A DNA stretch of 64,000 nucleotides from positions 1 to 64,000 of the forward strand of contig QANT01007905.1 of NCBI GenBank assembly GCA_003254885.1, written 5' to 3'. Below the pieces are notes generated by a model. That model was not told where the DNA came from. It searched no databases and saw only the letters and a program-made list of their open reading frames with translations. Numbering within the stretch: position 1 is the first letter of the stretch; the number at the start of each line of letters is the position of its first letter. Below are positions 58,425-64,000 of the stretch, piece by piece. A program made the translations under genes and the position numbers. This DNA is from Purshia tridentata. Taxonomy: Eukaryota; Streptophyta; Magnoliopsida; Rosales; Rosaceae.

Positions 58425-61400
58425 ATCTGATCATCTGATCAGTAGGTCAATAATTTAAGGGAGGCCCGTATTCTTATGCCCCTAGCTAAGGTTCTTTAAT
58501 AATTTAATTTGCATGTCAGGCGCTTTTTCCAATTAAGGGATCGATTAAATTAAAGACATATTATAGCAGCTGGTATGTAGGTCATGCGTTAGACATACCT
58601 TTCGGCACCCACTACACGATGCAGTCCTAGCTACTGTACATCATGTGTATACTATCAACCTAACTACTTATACATATAATATGTTTGCATCTTATTGTTG
58701 TCATATAACTAAGATGCTTAGCTATATATATGTAATAAGTTAGCTTTATACTTGTATATTCGATCCCTTAGCTATAAAGCTGTAACACAGGCATCCCACA
58801 TGTTATCGACTATGGTATGTGAGTTAGAGTGTAGGCAATGAAACATTTTCTGTATGTATATGTATGTAGCGTATATATACTATGTCTCTGTCTGAGAATA
58901 TTTATTTTTATACATGATTGTTATTTATTGTTCGTTAGTGATAATTAGCTAAAAGTACATCAAATTAATTAATTGATTAAGCTGTGATATATATGTGTTT
59001 AGGTTGCCAGGAAAAGCATACTCAAGGAGGCAGCATGTATGGCTCACTGGTGCAAACGAGGTTGATAGCAAAATCTTCTCCAGAGCTATTTTAGCCAAGG
59101 TACTTAATTAATTACTTATCTATAGATGCATCTACTTACCAAAACATGCATGCAGTACCTAATTAATTACAAGTTTAACTAGCCTGATCAAACCCTAGCT
59201 AGTTAATTAGTGAAGAAATATTTAAGGAGTATTTGAAAATTAATGTTTTGTTCTCTCCACTCCAGAGTGCTCGTGTACAGACAGTGGTGTGTATTCCTCT
59301 ACTAGACGGCGTCGTCGAATTTGGCACCATAGATAGGGTACGTACGTACGTAACACCAATTTTCTCTACGATCGATCATATATATATGTATACCAAAAAC
59401 TAATTCATCAGCTCTAACACTCTCTTAGATGCCCGCGAGTTTTCATTAAATTAATGGTGCTTTCTATACATATTGTGAAGGTTCCAGAAGATCATGCTTT
59501 CGTGCAACACGTCAAAACCTTCTTCGTTGACCACCACCACCCTCCCCCACCAAAACCCGCCCTCTCGGAACACTCCACCTCCAACCCCGCCACCTCATCC
59601 GACCACCCCCGCTTCCACTCTCCACACCTCCCTTCCACCACAAACAATGCACCACTCAACGCCGCCCAAGAAGACGAGGAGGACGAAGAGGAAGAGGAGG
59701 ACGACGAAGCAGACTCCGACTCCGAAGCCGAAACCGGCCGCAACGCCCGCCTTGCTCATATTGCAGGACTTCAAAACCCTCCTGCAGTAGTTTCCGCCGC
59801 GGCAGCTGAGCCGAGCGAGCTCATGCAGCTTGAGATGTCTGAGGACATCCGGCTCGGCTCTCCCGACGACGCCTCCAACAATTTGGACTCGGATTTTCAC
59901 TTGTTAGCCGTGAGCCAATCAGCAAACCCCGCCGACCACCAGCGTCAAGCTGACTCGTATCGAGCTGAGTCGACTCGGCGGTGGCCGGCAGTACAAGTCC
60001 CATTATTAGGCGGTGGGCTTCAACCACCTCATCCCACAGGTAATAATTAAAACTAGTACCACTACTCGGATTTCATTTTAATTAACCGAATAAAAAATAA
60101 AAATAAAATACAACAAATGTAAATAGGAAAGCGTTAGAGAGCCTCAAAATCAAGTGTTTCAAAATGGTCTCACTAACATGGAATTTTGTAATTTTGTTTC
60201 ATTAATTTAAAGTCACGTCATAACAAATTGCCATATCAGAATTTGTAAAGACATATCTAGTTTTTTAATTAAATTTTATATTAAATTACAAATAATTAAA
60301 TTAAATTAAAAAAAACTTTAAAACAATATACAGAAATCACAATTATATTTTTCTACATGGTTTTGTAATTTTTCTATATATTTTTTTATTTTTTTGTATG
60401 TTTTTTAATTAGAAGGGTAGTTATATTATTAAAAATATTAATTTGATAATTAAAATATAAAGTGAATAATCACAAATATGAAATGAAAATTTCAGCTCAT
60501 TTTGAGATCCAAAATCATTTTCTATGTAAATATTATTCTTATATTTTCCACATCTCAGTGTAAGTCATCAGTGAGTAGCACGTGACATATTATAGGTCAG
60601 CTTTATAATATTTATGGGTCCCACTTTGGCCGTGCAAAAATGTCAAAACCTTCCGCTCATCACGCGCTGCTGCTCTTCGTGTACTCTGGAACCCTGAAAC
60701 AATCGCCTTTGGGGATTGTACTAGTTGGTTGGCAAAGGACAAAGCCCAATTCAAACGTACACACACGTGAGAAATCTGGGCACCAAATTTTCAACCCAAC
60801 TATTGCAAACTTCAACATTAATCTTAACCTAATCAATAATATAATCATTGATTACTATCATTTTCCCAGCTGATCATAACTACCCAATCCCCAATTATTC
60901 AACTCTAATTTTTTTTTAATTATGTTTACAGGTGGACCGCTAGCATTAGAGGAATTGACACATGACGACACTCACTATTCCGAAACAGTCTCCACCATAC
61001 TCCAAAGGCAGGCTACACGGTGGACCGATTCCATGTCCGCCGATTACGTCACCTACTCCACCCAATCGGCATTCGCCAAGTGGACGACACCCCGCGGCGC
61101 TGAAGACCACCACCACAACGTCCTCGTCCCGATCGAAGGCACGTCCCAGTGGCTCCTAAAATACATCCTCTTCAGCGTACCGTTCCTCCACACGAAATAT
61201 CGCGACGAGAACTCGCCAAAATCCCACGAGGGAGGTAGTGACGTGGCCACGAGATTAAAGAAGGGGACCCCACAAGATGAGCTCTCCGCCAACCACGTGT
61301 TGGCCGAGCGACGCCGCCGCGAGAAGCTAAACGAGCGGTTCATTATTCTTCGGTCGTTGGTGCCGTTCGTGACGAAAATGGATAAGGCCTCGATTTTGGG

Positions 61401-62053
61401 GGACACGATCGAGTACGTGAAGCAGCTGCGTAAGAAGATTCAGGATCTCGAGGCGCGTAACGTGCAGATGGAGGACGAACAACGGTCCAGATCCTTGGGG
61501 GAGATACAGAGGACGAGCAGTTTAAAAGATTTGCGGAGCGGGCTTACGGTTTCGGATCGGACCCGGGTTGGCCCTCCCGGGTCAGATAAAAGGAAGTTAA
61601 GAATTGTGGAGGGATGTGGCGGGGCTGCCATTGCCAAGCCTAAAGCGATGGAGGAGTCGCCACAGCCTCCGGCGCCGGCGCTGGTGCAGTTGCCGTCGCC
61701 GATGGTGACAGGGACGTCATTGGAATTGTCGATAATAGAGAGTGACGGGTTGTTGGAACTCCAGTGTCCGTACAGAGAAGGGTTGTTGCTTGATGTCATG
61801 CAAACGCTCCGAGAGCTCCGGATTGAGACGACGGTGGTCCAGTCGTCGTTGAATAATGGGTTCTTCGTAGCTGAACTGAGGGCCAAGGTAAATAATTATT
61901 ATTATTTTTGTTACAAGGAAAGACAAGATTTTGGTTTCTGGGTTTTAATTAAATTTTGATTTACAGGTGAAGGACAATGTGAATGGGAAGAAGACGAGCA
62001 TTACAGAAGTGAAGAGGGTAATAAATCAAATCATACCCCAATCTGACTCTTAG
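56561..62053 (+). CDS. TT8: TT8/bHLH3-type bHLH transcription factor, anthocyanin and proanthocyanidin regulator, 710 aa
   Basis: Exons 56561-56667, 56758-57012, 59003-59099, 59266-59337, 59481-60039, 60932-61887 and 61967-62053 total 2133 nt. The N-terminal MYB-interacting region (residues about 10-190) reads MLQASVQSVQWTYSLFWQIC, then ILVWADGYYNGAIKTRKTVQ and AYSRRQHVWLTGANEVDSKI. An acidic linker follows (about 241-266, long E/D runs), then the bHLH (about 479-530) with NHVLAERRRREKLNERF, keeping the His, Glu and Arg that read the E-box, and a C-terminal ACT-like dimer domain. The protein joins R2R3-MYB and WD40 partners in the nucleus to switch on late flavonoid genes. Sequence and 710-residue length match Rosaceae bHLH3. 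Intron 2 is 1990 bp with microsatellites; intron 5 carries a MITE. Confidence 0.97.
57507..57534. repeat. (AT)n microsatellite in TT8 intron 2
   Basis: About 14 AT units; likely polymorphic within the species. Confidence 0.95.
58397..58424. repeat. (CT)n microsatellite in TT8 intron 2
   Basis: About 14 CT units; a second likely polymorphic marker in the same intron. Confidence 0.95.
60125..60523. mobile_element. MITE (hAT- or Mutator-like) in TT8 intron 5, 399 bp
   Basis: Direct flanks ATGTAAAT at 60117-60124 and 60524-60531 are a perfect 8-bp target duplication (9 bp if a shared A is counted). The inner ends are imperfect inverted repeats of about 28 bp: AGGAAAGCGTTAGAGAGCCT at the left, against AGAAAATGATTTTGGATCTC read inward from the right, both continuing into CTCAAAAT. 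The body is AT-rich and noncoding. An 8-bp duplication points to hAT, 9 bp to Mutator. Confidence 0.8.
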
Positions 62054-62970
62054 TACTATTAATCAAATAATTTTGAGGCTCTGGGGTTAACCCATATATA
62101 GCTGACTCCATGATTAAGATCATCACTAGTGTACAATATTAGAACAGTATTTTTTATTTTTGCTAATTGGTGTTTATTATTTGTTCCCTATGTAATCTAA
62201 CAAAGTGTATGTATTGTTTGTGTTAAAAAACAACTGCAATATCAAATTAGTTTTTATGTTCCAAATTCCAGTTACGCACCTAAATTTACACATATAAAAC
62301 ATACGCAAAAAGCCAAGTTTAAAACGTATCCAACTTTAACCAACAGTGGAAGTCTTCCCAATTACATGCACGGTCAAATTATAATCATCCTAAGAATTGG
62401 ATAAGTTCAATTATATATTCACTAAAAATGGACCGTCATTAATACTATGAATTTGACTACGTTTAAATTTAGTACTAGCAGAATTTTGTATTCAGAATGA
62501 TCATGTGACCACTGTATGAATGATTTATTCGGTGTAAAATCTGAATCTTACAAAAAGAAGAATTTCAAATTCCATGAAGATTGTTGAATACAACTACATC
62601 AATTTAGCACTAATCCATAGTAAAACATATATATTCGTCAAAACTGAGTGCAAGGGGAACTATAATTTTAGCTCTTGAATAATTTAAATTTGAACCAGGC
62701 AAAGATATACACAAGAAGGAATTTGTACAGCATATCAGGAGGTGATCACGCAGCAATCAAGGCCACTTCAATTCTATCACCGGGAAAATTGAATTTTGAT
62801 GAATTTGACCACAAGGGTATGCCCCGCTTCAACGCGTAACTGCTTAGATCACTGAAATCAAAATCCCGCAACTTGGCCAATCTCCTCTGTGTAGTGCGGT
62901 AGAAGGTATGATAGATCATGAACAACCAACAGACCAACAATACTGAATTTCACTTTCAGACACAGGTTCC
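62054..62970. other. Intergenic, convergent 3' ends of TT8 and XPD
   Basis: 3' UTRs of both genes and AT-rich filler. No additional feature supported. Confidence 0.6.
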
Positions 62971-64000
62971 TTAAAACAACATTTCATTAGTGATGCTATC
63001 GCCCATCTTCTCCAAATCTTCTTGTGATAACAGGGTTTTCCTACCACTGCCGCCACCAGCCTTATCATATGGTTGAGCCATTTTCCTGAGGAACTGCGTT
63101 TAAGATAAAGAAGATTGACAAAGTAAAGTACTGATGTTAGCAGACCATTTATGAGTTTGATTGATCTTATTTTTCAGGTTGAAACATATTACGATAGTAC
63201 AAACATGTAATATCAACAAGGACAAACCTCTCGTGCTATATGCAGAGCCATGTCTGTGCTCAAATTCAGGTGTGCATCACGCAAATGCGACAGTATCCAT
63301 CCGGGCAATTTAGATCGCTTGTCATGACGACTGTACCTGAAGTTAAGCACCCAATAATCAAGTGGCCGAAGGTTAACTAGAAGTTCCATGATTGAATCCA
63401 AGAATTTAGAAATTCAATTGAAATAACAAAAGAGTACAAACCGTTTGTCAGCAAAAATCATCATGCCATAGTCCGCCTTTGAACGGATAACTCGGCCCAC
63501 ACATTGTGCAGCTTGTCTCTGCACCAGTAAATTCCCATTACAAAACACATAAATTTCATAAAATATATAAACTTAAAAACCACACAAACAAATATCTTAG
63601 ATGGTATGAAAGGCAATGAAATAATACCAAAGCATCAAAAGTCAAAAAATCTCCTTCCTTTATTTGAAAGGTATCCCGCAAGTATTCCAGCCGTGCAAGC
63701 AAAATCCTACAAAACAATACTCTCATATGTCAAGCCACAGACAACACAGCTGCATGAACTTGATCAGCATAGAAAATGTACATCCCATGCAGAAAATTAG
63801 TTTTACAATTCTCTTTTTCACTAAATAGAACGACAGAGAGATCATAAAATTGAACTCACTTGCTTAATGTGTACTGAAAAGGGACACCAAACATGATCAC
63901 TAATCGTCCATAATGTCGATCAAAGTCAATTCCTTCAGCTACTTTTCCCCTGTAAAATTATATATGTAACTTTAGTCTTGTCATAGAGAACTACGTCAAC
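62971..64000 (-). CDS. XPD: DNA repair/TFIIH helicase XPD (UVH6/ERCC2), C-terminal exons, cut by window edge
   Basis: Exons, in gene order from the right: 63949-63860, 63706-63628, 63518-63442, 63336-63228 and 63093-62971 (stop TAA at 62971-62973). They encode the end of helicase domain 2: [20 protein letters not shown] (motif V), [20 protein letters not shown] (motif VI, with its Arg fingers), then [20 protein letters not shown] and the C-terminus ending [14 protein letters not shown] is the 5'-3' iron-sulphur helicase of TFIIH, needed for nucleotide-excision repair and for transcription initiation. The N-terminal part, with the Walker motifs and 4Fe-4S cluster, lies beyond 64000. Confidence 0.96.

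Noticed and set aside
61440-61886. Minus-strand open frame opposite TT8 exon 6, and Ser-rich frame opposite the acidic run (59492-59743)
   Set aside because: Shadows of coding sequence; the poly-Ser run is just the complement of GAG/GAC codons.
1-64000. tRNA, rRNA and CRISPR features
   Set aside because: I looked for tRNA-like T-loop and anticodon patterns and regularly spaced repeats and found none that I could support; the regular repeats are microsatellites.

Overview
This is plant nuclear DNA. It is AT-rich, its genes are cut by GT-AG introns, and it carries Ty1/copia and LTR debris, MITE-like elements and CT/AT microsatellites. The protein set is that of a eudicot. The TT8-type bHLH at 56.6-62.1 kb reads very much like the Rosaceae anthocyanin regulator known as bHLH3, so a Rosaceae species, most likely a Prunus, is my inference. 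About seventeen host genes can be supported. Exon models below were built by hand from splice sites and reading frame, and each full model closes in frame.

Layout. 1-3670: the 5' part of an antisense Ty1/copia retrotransposon, apparently inside an intron of a TVP38/TMEM64 (DedA-like) membrane protein gene whose last exons follow on + (3934-6267). 7058-10060: atypical bHLH gene (-). 10193-10596: a large hairpin repeat. 11870-14397: R3H-domain protein (+). 15288-19587: two tandem PhzF-like genes (+). 20734-22059: intronless aspartic-protease-like GIP2/EDGP gene (+). 22521-23492: type I MADS-box gene (-). 24387-28860: bifunctional mRNA-capping enzyme (-). 30376-32262: SmD1 (+). 33171-33395: OEP7-like chloroplast outer-envelope protein (+). 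37199-38320: F-box protein (+). 40845-43701: TBL-type O-acetyltransferase (+). 44590-45003: ginkbilobin-like secreted DUF26 protein (-). 46179-48227: ALMT anion channel (-). 48.2-56.5 kb: gene-poor, with a solo LTR sitting in a local tandem duplication. 56561-62053: TT8/bHLH3 (+). 62971-64000: C-terminal end of the XPD (UVH6) helicase (-), cut by the window edge.

The genes do not form a pathway; they are ordinary plant housekeeping and specialised genes. What stands out is local evolution. A PhzF gene was duplicated together with the 3' end of its R3H neighbour, and the downstream copy has lost the family's catalytic glutamate. Two host introns use GC donors. The capping enzyme starts on an ATG lying exactly at a splice junction behind a nine-codon upstream ORF. 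The TT8 gene carries a MITE with clear target duplications in an intron and has a solo LTR about 1.6 kb upstream. From memory, the order XPD / PhzF / aspartic protease / R3H / TVP38 matches Arabidopsis At1g03190-At1g03260. I see no clearly new multi-gene system.
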